Assembly (NCBI GenBank): GCA_948144175.1
Contig: CANXME010002014.1
Span: 434,001-498,000 of the forward strand
Direction: 5' to 3'
Source of the DNA: Closterium sp. NIES-65
Taxonomy: Eukaryota > Streptophyta > Zygnematophyceae > Desmidiales > Closteriaceae
Length of the DNA stretch: 64,000 nucleotides
Made by a program: the position numbers and the translations under genes. Within the stretch, counting starts at the first letter, position 1, and each line of letters opens with the position of its first letter. The notes below the pieces were generated by a model. That model had not been told where the DNA came from. It saw only the letters and a program-made list of their open reading frames with translations, and did not search any database. This document shows positions 30,084 through 40,765 of this stretch, one piece after another.

Positions 30084-30099
30084 TGGTAATCAGAGCGGG
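30084..30099 (+). other. Primer binding site of gypsy G2
   Basis: TGGTAATCAGAGCGGG, two bases after the LTR. Near the initiator-Met-tRNA type with one extra A. Confidence 0.7.
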
Positions 30100-30510
30100 T
30101 TTACACGCGAGGTCTTCAACCGCTTAGTTCCGGTCTTTAAAAACCGCGGGGGCGACGACGAAAGCGCCGATACGGGTATGTAAAACCAGTTCCGCGCAAT
30201 TTGTCTAAGTCCCCCTCGATTCGGTTTTCGAACACCCCTCAGATTTACTGGTGGAAAGGTTGGAGTTTCGACCGTTCGATCGAGTTTCATCTCAACGGCC
30301 CAGAGAATTTCGCCCAAAAAAGTTGGAATTTGGAGGGTCGGATCGATTTCTCCTCAACGGCCAAGATCGAACGCGAATTTCGCCTAAGGGAGATTTACGC
30401 AACCTACAGAATTCGCGCTCGTCGATTCTACAGTCAATTTGACTCGCAGTAAGTCGACCAACACCTAGAATTCGATTATTTTCGTCGCGCATCTTCCTGT
30501 AAATCACCAA

Positions 30511-31467
30511 ATGGAGGGCCAAGGCGACAACTACGCGACCACGAGCGACGTCGCGAGCCTCCGCACCGACATGGAGCAGACGCAGGCGACGCTTCGTCGA
30601 CTCGAGGCTTTTTTAACAAGCCACCCGGCGCTCGCCACGACAACAGCAGCGACTGCAACCACTACAGCACCGACAATTCCAGCAGCAGTGGTGACACCGA
30701 TATTTCACGGCCCAATGGCACCACCAACGCCGAACCTCAAAGCAGCACGACCGAGGCTCCTGGAAGCGTTCGATCCAAGCGCAAAGGGATCCGACGTCCG
30801 GCGTTTCGTGGCAATCCTCGAGATCTACTTCGAGGCCATTGGCTGTTCGACCCCGACATACGACGCAACACGAATCCGGCTCGCAGCAACACTGTTACGC
30901 GGACCAGCACTCGAGTGGATCTACAACACTGACGTGGCTCGCGGGGAGAAAACGTGGCAGCAGTTTCGGGCAGAATTTATCGGGCGTTTCAAACCGGTTA
31001 ATACTACCTATATGGCGCGGCAACAAATTCATCGGCACAAGCAGTACGGTAGTGTAGCGCAGTACACGCAGCAGATGGAGCTCTTGTTCACCCGCATCCC
31101 CGACCTGACCGAAGGCGAAAAAATCACGGCATACACAGAAGGGTTAAAATTGGGGGTTCAGCGGCAGGTGATCGCGTCAAATCACGAAAGCTACAAGGAC
31201 ATCGTGCGTGCAGCCGAGCGTTACAACGCGCTGACCCGAAGTCAACCCGAAACACGACGTTTCACGCCGAACCGTACATTCGGCACGGAGCGATCGGCAC
31301 CCCCCACGTTCGTCGAACCGATGGATATCGACAAATTCAACGCGAAGCGGCAGCCGACCAAATGCGAATTTTGCGGCGCAGCAGGGCATCAGATTTTGTC
31401 GTGCTACAAGTTGAAGAAAGTACGTGCGATCATGGAGGACGGTAACAGTGGAGCACCCCCGAAGTAA
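30511..31467 (+). CDS. gag: G2 Gag
   Basis: 318 codons from ATG 30511. N-terminal short coiled-type segment ([14 protein letters not shown]), then a retrotransposon Gag domain (residues about 85-235, with [11 protein letters not shown] and [14 protein letters not shown]), and one zinc knuckle [14 protein letters not shown] (about 288-301). Intact. It would assemble the particle and bind the RNA. Pol follows in another frame 77 bases after its stop, so expression of Pol needs reinitiation, a frameshift or a lost junction. The bases 30100-30510 are an untranslated leader. Confidence 0.9.
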   Translation: MEGQGDNYATTSDVASLRTDMEQTQATLRRLEAFLTSHPALATTTAATATTTAPTIPAAVVTPIFHGPMAPPTPNLKAARPRLLEAFDPSAKGSDVRRFVAILEIYFEAIGCSTPTYDATRIRLAATLLRGPALEWIYNTDVARGEKTWQQFRAEFIGRFKPVNTTYMARQQIHRHKQYGSVAQYTQQMELLFTRIPDLTEGEKITAYTEGLKLGVQRQVIASNHESYKDIVRAAERYNALTRSQPETRRFTPNRTFGTERSAPPTFVEPMDIDKFNAKRQPTKCEFCGAAGHQILSCYKLKKVRAIMEDGNSGAPPK

Positions 31468-31544
31468 AAAAACGGGAATCGCCAGTAGCCGCGGATCGAA
31501 CTGGCGATCGCGTAAAGATCCGAAAAGCGAAAAAGGGCGACGAC

Positions 31545-34406
31545 GTGGCGACTTCGGAGCGGGCGAAAAAAGGAGAAAATGATGGCGCGAATATAAAACG
31601 TCACGACCGGCCGGCATCAGGGGAAATCGCCGAGGCGACTGGTGGCTCCGCGAAAAAAGACTCTGCACTGACCGGGAAACTCCAGCCGGACCCCCACGAA
31701 AGTAAGAAATCGTTAAAAGTATCCTATAAAGATACTCTAACGAAAAATATCGCTTCTCGTGGTTTTCAAGCCTTTGAAAAATTCAGGGGAGAACTAGAGG
31801 CCAAGAAAAAGCCTTTAGAAATCATTCAGGTACCTGCTAATATGGGCAAAGTATTACGGAGCGTAGAGAAGGGTCGTGCGTTCCGTGGTGTTAATATTCT
31901 CTCCCCGCAGCAGAGTGTTAAGGCTCCCCGTTGCCCACAGGTGAAGCCTACACAGCTGCAAAGGCTTAGAGGAAAATTCCAGGCTCAGGAGAAGATATAC
32001 AAGCCTCGGAAAAATCCTCCTACCCCCCAGGTGAAGTTGGAAAGTGCTGAGTCGGGTATAGGAAACAGGGAAGGTATCCATTTTACTGTACCCTATGATC
32101 CTATTAATGAGACCCTCTTTGGCTACTCAGCGCAGCAGAAACCACTACTCCTCGAGGTGTTATGCAATGGGCGACGCCTCCAGGCACTGGTGGACAGCGG
32201 TGCATCTCACTCGGTGTGTGACCGCGGAGCATTGGAGAAAATTGGAGAGAAGGCGGAGGAGACCCAGTTTTCAGCAACCATGGTGGACGGTACGAAGCTT
32301 CCTATCCACGGCGAAGCATCATTGCAGCTGCATATCGGTGCGTTAAGGTGGAAACCGAAGCTGCCAGTCACCAACATCAAAGGGTTAGATTTTATCTTGG
32401 GGCAAGATTTCCTGAAGCGGTTCAACCCCGAGATCGATTGGGTCAACAGCAAGGTGTGCATCTACAACAACGGGAAACGGATAGCACTGCGAAGCTGGAC
32501 GGATACAGGGGACATACCTGAAACGACACTGGCACGGTTCGAACAGACGGTGAACGAGAGTAACACGGGTTACCTAGCACTGGTTATGGCAGCAGCAGAG
32601 GAGGAGAAGCCGAGTTCGGAGCTACCTGCAGCAGTGAAGGAGGTCTTGGAGCAGTACAAGGATATAATGCCCGACGACCTACCTGCAGGCGTACCCCCTG
32701 CACGCACCCACGAACACGAGATCGTGGAGGAACCAGGTGCGAAACCCGTCTCACGTGCACCATACCGACTGAGTCCGACCGAACTGACAGATATGAAGAA
32801 ACAGATCGAGTATCTACTGGACAGACAACTGATCCGACCCTCCACCTCTCCCTACGGCGCACCAGTTCTCTTCACACCAAAACCAGATGGCAGTTTACGG
32901 ATGTGCATCGACTACCGCGCACTGAACAAACAGACGGTAAAAAACAAATACCCCATACCGCGCATCGACGACTTACTGGACCAACTGCATGGTGCAACAG
33001 TCTTCTCGAAGCTGGACCTACGGTCGGTTTATTGGCAGATCAAGATGGCAGACAACTCGGTCCACAAGACGGCGTTCCGTACTCGATACGGCTCCTACGA
33101 ATACTTGGTGATGCCGTTCGGACTCTGTAACGCACCAGCAACGTTTCAGGCGGAGATGAATCACATCTTACGGCCCCTGCTGGACGAGTGTGTGGTGGTG
33201 TACCTGGACGATATTCTCATCTACTCCAAGAACATGAAGGAGCACGTGGAGCATCTGCGGAAGGTGTTCGAGATCCTGCGGAAGAACAAGTTCTATGTGA
33301 AGCTGTAAAAAAGCGACTTCGCCCTGAAGAAGGTGCAGTTTCTTGGGCACATGGTGAGTGCCGAGGGCGTACACGTGGACCAGCGGAAGATCGAAGCCGT
33401 CAAAGAGTGGAAAGTTCCGGAAAACGTGAAAGAATTGCAGCAGTTCCTAGGCTTCGCCAACTACTACAATAGGTTCGTGCCACAGTACGCTAAGATTGCA
33501 GCGCCACTGACCGACCGACTGAAAAGGGATACACCCTTCAAATAGGATACTCCTCATCAGCAAGCCATGGAGCAGCTACAGACCGCACTGACCACAGCCC
33601 CGGTACTCATCCTACCAGACCCTGAGAAGGACTACGTAGTTGAAGCTGACGCTAGTGACCAGGCAGTCGGAGCAGTACTGATGCAGGATCACGGGAACGG
33701 GTTACAGCCTATCGCCTACCTCAGTAAGAAACTGCACGGAGCAGAACTGAACTACCCCATTCACGACAAGGAAGCCTTATCCATAGTCGTAGCCTTCAAA
33801 GCGTGGAGGTGCTATCTAGAAGGAGCCAAGACTACAGTCTATACTGACCACTGCAGCCTCAAATACCTGAAGTCACAGCCAACACTCTCACGACGACAGG
33901 TGCGATGGATGGACTTCTTGGAGACCCACTTCCACTACGACATCATCTACAAACCCGGGCTACACAACAAAGCAGACGCGTTGAGCCGCCCAGGACATGT
34001 AGCAGGCATCCAACTCGACGGGATGAACCCTCTGCTCAAGGGTCTATTCCAACATGGGTACTCCGTGGACGGCGAGATAGCAACGGCAGCGAAACAGAAG
34101 CTGTTACAGTGGGAGAAAGACTTAGCTCTAAGGAAGGGTTCAGGAAAGATTTGGGTACCGAATTACGCCCCGCTACGGCAAATCCTATTGGATGAGTTTC
34201 ACGACGTACCTTACGTGGGACATTTCGGGAGCAACAAGACGTTAGCAGGGATAGCGAAGTATTACTACTGGCCCGGGATGGCAGCAGACGTGCAGCAGTT
34301 TGTCACCTCTTGCGACACGTGCCAGCGAATGAAGAGTAGCAAGCAGAAAAAAAGCAGGGTTACTTCAGCCTCTACCTGTACCGGAGCAGCCATGGCAAGT
34401 CGTTAG
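31545..34406 (+). pseudogene. pol: G2 Pol: protease, RT, RNase H, integrase finger
   Basis: One frame from 31545 with stops TAA 33306-33308 and TAG 33543-33545. Domains: protease [10 protein letters not shown] (about residue 216); RT with [23 protein letters not shown] and YLDDILIYS (near 33200); RNase H VVEADASDQAVGAV and YTDHCSLKYL; integrase H2C2 finger (HDVPYVGHFGSNKT, CDTCQRMKSS) near 34200-34335. The frame then shifts near an A run at 34347-34353, and the integrase core continues in the next frame. Non-functional as it stands; only three lesions. Confidence 0.9.
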
Positions 34407-35472
34407 CCTCGACTTCATCACTGGACTTCCTTCGACCTCACGAGGGCATGATGATATACTCGTGGTGATCGACAAGTTCTCTAAAATGGGTCACTTCATC
34501 CCGACCAACGCCACCGCTACTGCTGAAGCAACTGCTCGCCTCTTCTTCGACCGCATCATCACCATCCACGGCATCCCCGCTACACTCATCTCAGACAGAG
34601 ACCCCAAATTCACGAGTAAGTTCGGGAAGGAGCTCATGGGATTATTGGGGACTAAACTGGCGATGTCCTCAGCATACCACCCACAGACTGACGGACAGAC
34701 AGAGCGACTCAATCAAGTGGTTGAACAGTTACTGCGCACAGCTTGCAAAGACGTCGTCAGCCACTGGGACACACAGTTACCGACCCTAGAGTTTGCTTAC
34801 AACAACGCGTCTCATGCGGCCACAGGGAAAACTCCTTTTTTCCTGTGTTACGGACGGGAACCACATACACCACAGCAGCCAACCACACCGGCACATGTCC
34901 AAGCCACACATGACTTCGTCACCACCATGCAGCAGCTATGGGAGAAGACTCAGCGACGTCTCACCACGATGCAAAACTCCCAGAAGCAGTATGCCGATCG
35001 CCAGCGACGAGATCACTCAGTAGCAGTCGGAGATCAGGTGCTTCTTGACACGCGCAACTTGAACCTATCTCACCTTCCATCCAAACTCAAGCCTCGCTTC
35101 TGTGGTCCTTTTCTCCTTGAGACACAGGTGACACCAGTTACATTCCGCTTGCGCTTACCAGATGCATGGAAGCTTCACAACGCTTTCCATGTCCAGCTAC
35201 TGAAGCCCTACAAGGACCCCAACCAACAGTTCCAGAGACGGCAGCTTCCGCCACCTCCTCCTGTTCTCATCCAGGATGAACCTGAATATGAAGTGGAGCG
35301 CGTTCTTTCTCATCGACGCCGCGGCGGCAAGACCCTCGAGTTCCTGATACGTTGGAAGGGTTATGACCCCACTGAGGATAGTTGGGTTGTAGAAGCTGAT
35401 ATGGGCAACGCACGCCGTGCTCTCAAGGATTATCTTGTCAAGGAGGGTGTATCTCACGCCACCCAGCTTTGA
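34407..35472 (+). pseudogene. G2 integrase core and chromodomain
   Basis: The shifted continuation; open from 34462. Core residues: D in the segment before VVIDKFSKMGHF, ISDRDPKFTS, and E in HPQTDGQTERLNQ. The C-terminus (about 35270-35445) is a chromodomain: YEVERVLSHRRRGG, FLIRWKGYDPTEDSW, then NARRALKDYL. Chromodomains of chromoviruses steer integration to particular chromatin. Ends at TGA 35470-35472, directly before the polypurine tract. Confidence 0.9.
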
Positions 35473-35482
35473 GGGGGGGACG

Positions 35483-35850
35483 TGTGAGAGTACGTCGGCT
35501 TATGCTTGTTATTCATGCTTGCTATTATTTCCTTACGCTATTCCTAGATTAGGATTATTTTCTGCATGCATGAATTGCTTGATTTCCTAGGTTCCTTGCT
35601 ATACTATAGTTATTATAGTTATAGGCACCGAACCAGGTTACGTGCACCGAACTCAAGCTATTCGGTCGCCACCGAATTGCTTTCTACCGAGTTCGGGAAG
35701 GTTCTGTTCGGGACGCTTCGCGACCCTCAGAACATTCGCGTAACACCTGGGTTACCTGCCTTGTGTCGAGCCTATATATAGCCTCATGTTGTACCCAGGT
35801 GATCATTCAATTCGAACTCTCTTTTCTCAGCTCGATCCTAGATCCTCACA
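35483..35850 (+). repeat. 3' LTR of gypsy G2
   Basis: 368 bp, preceded by the polypurine tract GAGGGGGGGA and CG. About 97% identical to 29714-30081 by eye. Confidence 0.9.
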
Positions 35851-38330
35851 CTGGAGGTGCTCGTACTAGGAGTACTGGAGCTGCTGGGCCTGCGGGTTCG
35901 ACTGGAGCTGGTGCTGCTGCGGGCGTTGGTGCTGAGCCTACTGCTCGCGGTCCTGCTGGGGGTACTACTGGTGCTGCTGGAGGTTCCGGAGCTGCTGGAG
36001 GTGCTGCTGGAGCGGGAGCTCTTGCTGGGGGTACTGGTGCTGTCCCTGATGTGTCTGGCGTTGCCGCGCGGCCTCGACCGTACTTCGTTCCACTCCTGCA
36101 GCAGGTTCTTGGTCTTCCACCTTCTACAGGTCCTCCTTCTTTAGAGTGTCCACAGCCTGTCCCGTCACAGCTACAGTTAGAGCCTGCCTCCCCATTACCT
36201 GCTCCCTCTCCCTACACTGGTCCTACTGGAGGTCTTGCTGAGCGTCCTGAGCCTGCGTCTCGTCCTGCGTCGCCTGTTCGTGCTGCTCGCACTAGTGGTC
36301 GCGGTTCGCATCAGCGTCCTCCTCCTGTCCCTGGCACGCACCGGATGTCTCTGCGTCCGTCCACTGCTCCTCTGCGTGCCCCTTTGCCTTCTCCTCCTGA
36401 GTCCTCTCTTCCTGCTCTTGCCGACCCGGAGTCGGACTCTCTTCGTGCTGCCAGTCCTACTGTCACGCGTCTCCTTGCTATTGTCGTCAGTGACCCTTCC
36501 TTTGAGTCCACTGCTGCGTCTGCCCTAGTTGCTGAGCTCGTTGACTTTGCTGCTCGCTGTCGCCTAGACTACGCTGCTAGTCTTGTCGCTGAGTCTGAGT
36601 CTGTCTGTCCTCCGTCCGTCGGGGGTGAGTGTGCCCTTGGCACAAACGTCCTTGAGGACAGGCAGGAGGAGTTCCAGTGCTTGGCCGCTGCTTCACCTCA
36701 TCTCGTGTCCGTACTGCTTACCCCTGAGGGAGACCCGGATGCACTTGACATCCCGACTCCGCGCTCTTACGCGGAGGCGATAGAGGGTCCCTACTCTTCT
36801 CAGTGGCAGGCAGCTATGGATGCAGAGATGGCTTCCTTGAAGTCCACAGGCATTTACGTTGACACTGTCCCCCCTCCTGGGGCGAACATCGTCAGTGTCA
36901 TGTGGATTTTCAGGGTGAAGCGGCCGCCGGGTTCTCCGCATGTCTTCAAGGCACGGTACATGGCTCGTGGCTTCAGTCAGCGGCAGGGAGTTGACTACTT
37001 TCAGACCGTCTCTCCCACCCCAAAGATGACCACTCTTTGGGTACTACTGCACGTTGCTGCTCACCGTGACTACGAGCTGCACTCTCTTGACTTCAGCACA
37101 ACTTTCTTGCAGGGCAGCCTGCACGAGGAGATCTGGCTGCGCCGCCCACTTGGCTTCACTGGATCGTTCCCTCTTGGTACCCAGTGGAGTCTCCGGCGTC
37201 CAGTCTACGGTCTCTGCCAAGCACCCCGTGAGTGGCACGACACACTGAGGACTACACTTGCAGCTCTTGGGTTTGCTCCTTCTACTGCCGACCCGTCGCT
37301 GTTTCTGCGCACCGACACCTCTCTGCCGCCTTTCTACATCCTCGTGTACGTTGACGACTTGGTCTTTGCCACTGCTGACACTGCTGGACTCGCCTACGTG
37401 AAGTCCGAGCTGCAGAAGAGACACACGTGCACTGACCTGGGTGAACTGCGCAGCTACCTTGGCTTGCAGATCACCCGGGACAGAGCACGCCGCACCATTA
37501 CCCTGACTCAGTCACACATGGTGCAGCAGGTCCTTCAGCGCTTCGGCTTCACGTACTCCTCGCCTCAAGCCACTCCTCTGCCTACTCGCCACTCACTCTC
37601 AGCTCTGCCTTCGGATGAGTCCGTAGAGTCGAGTGGCCCGTATCCTGAGCTTGTTGGCTGCCTCATGTACCTGATGACCTGCACACAACCTGACCTTGCA
37701 TACCCTCTTAGCATTCTCGCACGCTATGTTGCTCCTGGGAGACACCGACCAGAGCACATGGCTGCAGCGAAGAGGGTGTTGCGCTACTTGTGCAGTACGT
37801 CGGGCATGGGGCTAGTGCTTGGAGGGCGCAGTCCAGTGGTCCTCACTGGGCACGTAGACGCTTCCTGGGCTGACGACCAGGCTACACAGCGGTCGTCACA
37901 GGGTTACACCTTCAGCCTTGGTTCCGGCTCTGTCTAGTGGCGGGCTACTCGCTCGTCTTCTGTTCTTAGCTCCAGTTGTGAGGCTGAGATCTGAGCCTGG
38001 GCCATGGCTGCACAGGAGCTTCACTGGCTCACCTACCTGCTGACCGACCTTGGAGAGCCGCCTCGTTCTCCTCCAGTTCTGTACGTAGACAACAAGGCCA
38101 TGCTGGCCTTGTGTCGAGAGCAGCGACTGGAGCACAGAACGAAGCACATTGCTCTCCGCTACTTTCTTGCTCGTGAGCTACAGCAGCGTGGACAGTTGCG
38201 GCTTGCGTACGTGGCCTCTGAGGCCAACACTGCTGATGTTTTCACCAAGGCACTTGCGCCTTGTGATCATCAGCGCTTCTGCACTCAGCTGGGACTTGTC
38301 CCTGTCTTGCCTCACTTGCTCACCTCTTGA
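35851..38330 (+). pseudogene. Copia C RT and RNase H (last part)
   Basis: Continues the copia C linker after G2. The frame is open to TAG 37935-37937 (TCG in copia A) and again from 38004 to TGA 38328-38330. RT: VFKARYMARGFSQR, LDFSTTFLQG and YVDD near 37347. RNase H: HVDASW (HADASW in A) and YVDNKA. End PCDHQRFCTQLGLVP. Also a TGA in the segment AEI-(stop)-AWAMAAQ near 37992. Closest relative in the window is copia A. Confidence 0.9.
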
Positions 38331-38540
38331 CCTTGCTTGTACTGCTACATATATATATACCTGCTCTTGCTCGTCTAGCTTTATATATATATGTACTCCT
38401 GCATGTGAACTGGCCTTGTGGCCTTGAACTTGTGCTCGGAATGTGTGGTGACTTTGTGATCCACCCTGAGCTTGCTTTGCTTTCCTTTGCTTGACTGGTC
38501 TTGTGACCCCTTGTTCTCCCCCACTTTGCCTATGGGGGTG
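38331..38540 (+). promoter_or_regulatory. 3' untranslated region of copia C
   Basis: TA-rich stretch, GTGTGGTGAC, GATCCACCCTGAG, GACTGGTCTTGTGACCCC and the CCCCCA/TGGGGG hairpin with polypurine tract, in the same order as in copia A and B. Confidence 0.7.
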
Positions 38541-38668
38541 TGTCAAAACATTATAGCTTATGCTTTTGTGTAGGCTTTAGTGGGGTATCCCATAGGGGTG
38601 ACAATTCAATTAGGGTTAGTACTTGTACCCTCTTCATTCATAGTTCATCCCATTCTCGTTTCTTCTCA
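38541..38668 (+). repeat. 3' LTR of copia C
   Basis: 128 bp, TGTCAAAACATT...TTCTTCTCA, followed by the duplication CTACT (38669-38673). Confidence 0.92.
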
Positions 38669-38691
38669 CTACTGCTGCTCCCACTGCTCCT

Positions 38692-40765
38692 ATGGCTAGC
38701 CCACCTGTGCTAGCTTTTGATACTGAGGGCCGCCTAGTGAAGTTTGACACCTGGCTAGACGACCTGCACCTCTTCCTACAGCTCACTGCCAAGGAGGACA
38801 TCTCACTGTACGATCACGCCCTAGGCCATGCAACTGCACCTGCTACTACTGCTGACAGCTCTACCCGCTCACAGTGGCAGACTCGTGACGCCCACGCTCG
38901 CTTTGCTATTCGCAACTCCCTGCCGATAGATAAACGCGAGCACTTTGGCCAGCACAAGACTGCACAGGCAGTGTACACTGCTGTCGTTGCCCGCTACTCC
39001 TCACCTGCCTCTGCCGCACTAGGCCGCCTCTCCCTTCCCTACTTGTTCCCCGACCTGTCCTCTTTCCACACAGCCGCTGACCTCATCACACACCTCCGCA
39101 CTAGTGAGGCTCACTTCCGCGCCGCTATGCCTGATGAGTTCCTTGCCACGAACCCCCCCCCCCCGCTTTGGCTCACTCTCTACCACCTAGTCACCCGCCT
39201 CCCTGACACTCTGCGTTCAGTCAAGGACCACTTCCTAGCTCGCTGCCCCACTGAGCTCACCATTGCCCTCCTTGAGAAGGAAGTGCTTGCAGCTAAGGCT
39301 AGTATAGTCGCTGTAGGCGCCTCTCGTGGCAACCCCCGCACCCCGTTCTTTGAGGGGTGTTCTCCTTCCCCCCTTCTTCCCTCTGTCGCCTCTGCTGCTG
39401 CTGTCGACCTCCTTGGTGCTGAGAAGGTCGGGACTGCGTCTGCTTCGAACGGGCGCCGCAGCGGCAAGGGCAAAGGGGGCAAAGGAGGCGGAGGTGACGG
39501 CGGGGGAGGCGGTGGTGGGGGCGGTGGCGGCGGTGGGGGTGGTGGCGGGGCTGGAGGGGCGAGTGGCAGCGGTGGGGGTGGTGGCGGCAGCGGCGGGGGA
39601 GGTGGCAGGGGCGGGGGCGGTGGTGGGAGTGGCAGTAGACGCGGCGGTGGCAAGGGTTGGGGTGGTCGAGGAGGTGGTGGCGGAGGTGGTGGTCGTGGAG
39701 GCGCTGGCGGTGGCCAGAGCTAGCAGCACATTCCGTCGCCCCAGGAGGTCCGTGAGTGGTACTCTCAGCACGGGGGGGGGGGGGGGGGGGGGGGGGGGGT
39801 GTGGCTTTAGCTGCACGTACGTCATTCGCACGGGTGACCGCACTGGTCAGCCGTGTGGGGGACCACACGCCACGCAGCGCTGCTTCGCTCGCCTCAACGA
39901 CGCTTGGTGTGTTTATTTCCCTCAGGCCACTGAGCTGCCCCGCTGGGTTGATCTCTTGAAGAAGGGGATTGATATCTATGCTCTAGAATTTGATGCTATT
40001 CTCACTGCCATGTATGTGATGTCTACTAGTGGAGAGGGTGCTGAGTACCTGTGTGTTCCGCCCGACCTGGGCATCAGGACTAGTGCGTTTGCCGCTCCAG
40101 GTACTCCCGTGTCTGCTACCCCAGGTGCTGGTGAGGCTGCTGCTCTAGGTGCTTGTGAGTCTGCGCCCCCTGGTACTGAGTCGACTGAGGCACTGCACAC
40201 CTTCACACTGGACTCAGGTGCTTCTCGCTACTTCTTTCGTGACTGCACTGTCCTTGAGCCGCTTGCACGGCCAGTTGCTGTCTCCCTCGCTGACCCCTCT
40301 GGGGGTCCTGTCATTGCGACCTCCTCCACTGTCCTTCCCTGTCCTGCGGTCCCGTCGGGCACACTGTCAGGTCTCCACCTCCCCTCGTTCTCTACGAACC
40401 TGGTGGCAGGTTGTGCGCTCCAGGACGGGGGTGTTCACCAGTTCACCCCTGCCTACGAGCGCGTGACACACTGTACGTGTGCTCGTACGGGCCGCCACTT
40501 GGCTACCTTTACTTGCCAGACGGGGTCGGACCTGTACACACTGACACCTGAGTCCCCTCAGGTCGCTGCGTCTGCGTCTGCGTCCGCGTCAGGTCAGCTG
40601 TCTGCCCCCTGCTCGTGTCGCTCTCTGGCGCAAGAGACCGTCCTCTGGCACCACCGACTTGGCCACCGGTCAGTGCAGCGCCTTCGTGCCATGCACTCCC
40701 AGTACCTTGTCTCTGGTCTTCCCAGGGTCCTCCCTCCCCTCCCACCCTCGCCTGCTCCTCCCTGA
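38692..40765 (+). pseudogene. Copia D gag, protease and pre-integrase region, broken
   Basis: ATG 38692 (MASPPVLAFDTEGR) opens a frame to TAG 39721-39723 (after GGGQS). A run of more than 25 G at about 39771-39799 follows and the frame changes; it is then open to TGA 40763-40765. Gag with Gly tract (39480-39710), zinc-knuckle-like CTYVIRTGDRTGQPCGGPH onward, protease LDSGAS near 40209, WHHRLGH near 40649. Gag differs clearly from A and C, so D belongs to a separate subfamily. Confidence 0.88.

Larger units (their letters stand above)
29714..35850 (+). mobile_element. Gypsy G2: Ty3/gypsy chromovirus
   Basis: 6.1 kb. LTRs of 368 bp (29714-30081 and 35483-35850) differ at about 11 positions (roughly 97% identity). 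Flanks are CCGGA (29709-29713) and CTGGA (35851-35855), a 5-bp duplication with one change. Primer site TGGTAATCAGAGCGGG at 30084; polypurine tract GAGGGGGGGA at 35471-35480. Gag and pol are in different frames; pol has two stops and one frameshift and ends in a chromodomain. It sits in the copia C linker. Confidence 0.92.
16686..38668 (+). mobile_element. Copia C: decayed Ty1/copia element carrying two gypsy insertions
   Basis: The LTRs are 16686-16808 and 38541-38668, flanked by a perfect 5-bp duplication CTACT (16681-16685 and 38669-38673) in the leader of copia D. The body was split by gypsy G1 in gag (at 19352/27563) and by gypsy G2 in the integrase-RT linker (at 29713/35851). Without them the element is about 7.6 kb. 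The parts are collinear with copia A. Gag-pol has several stops and frameshifts. Confidence 0.93.
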
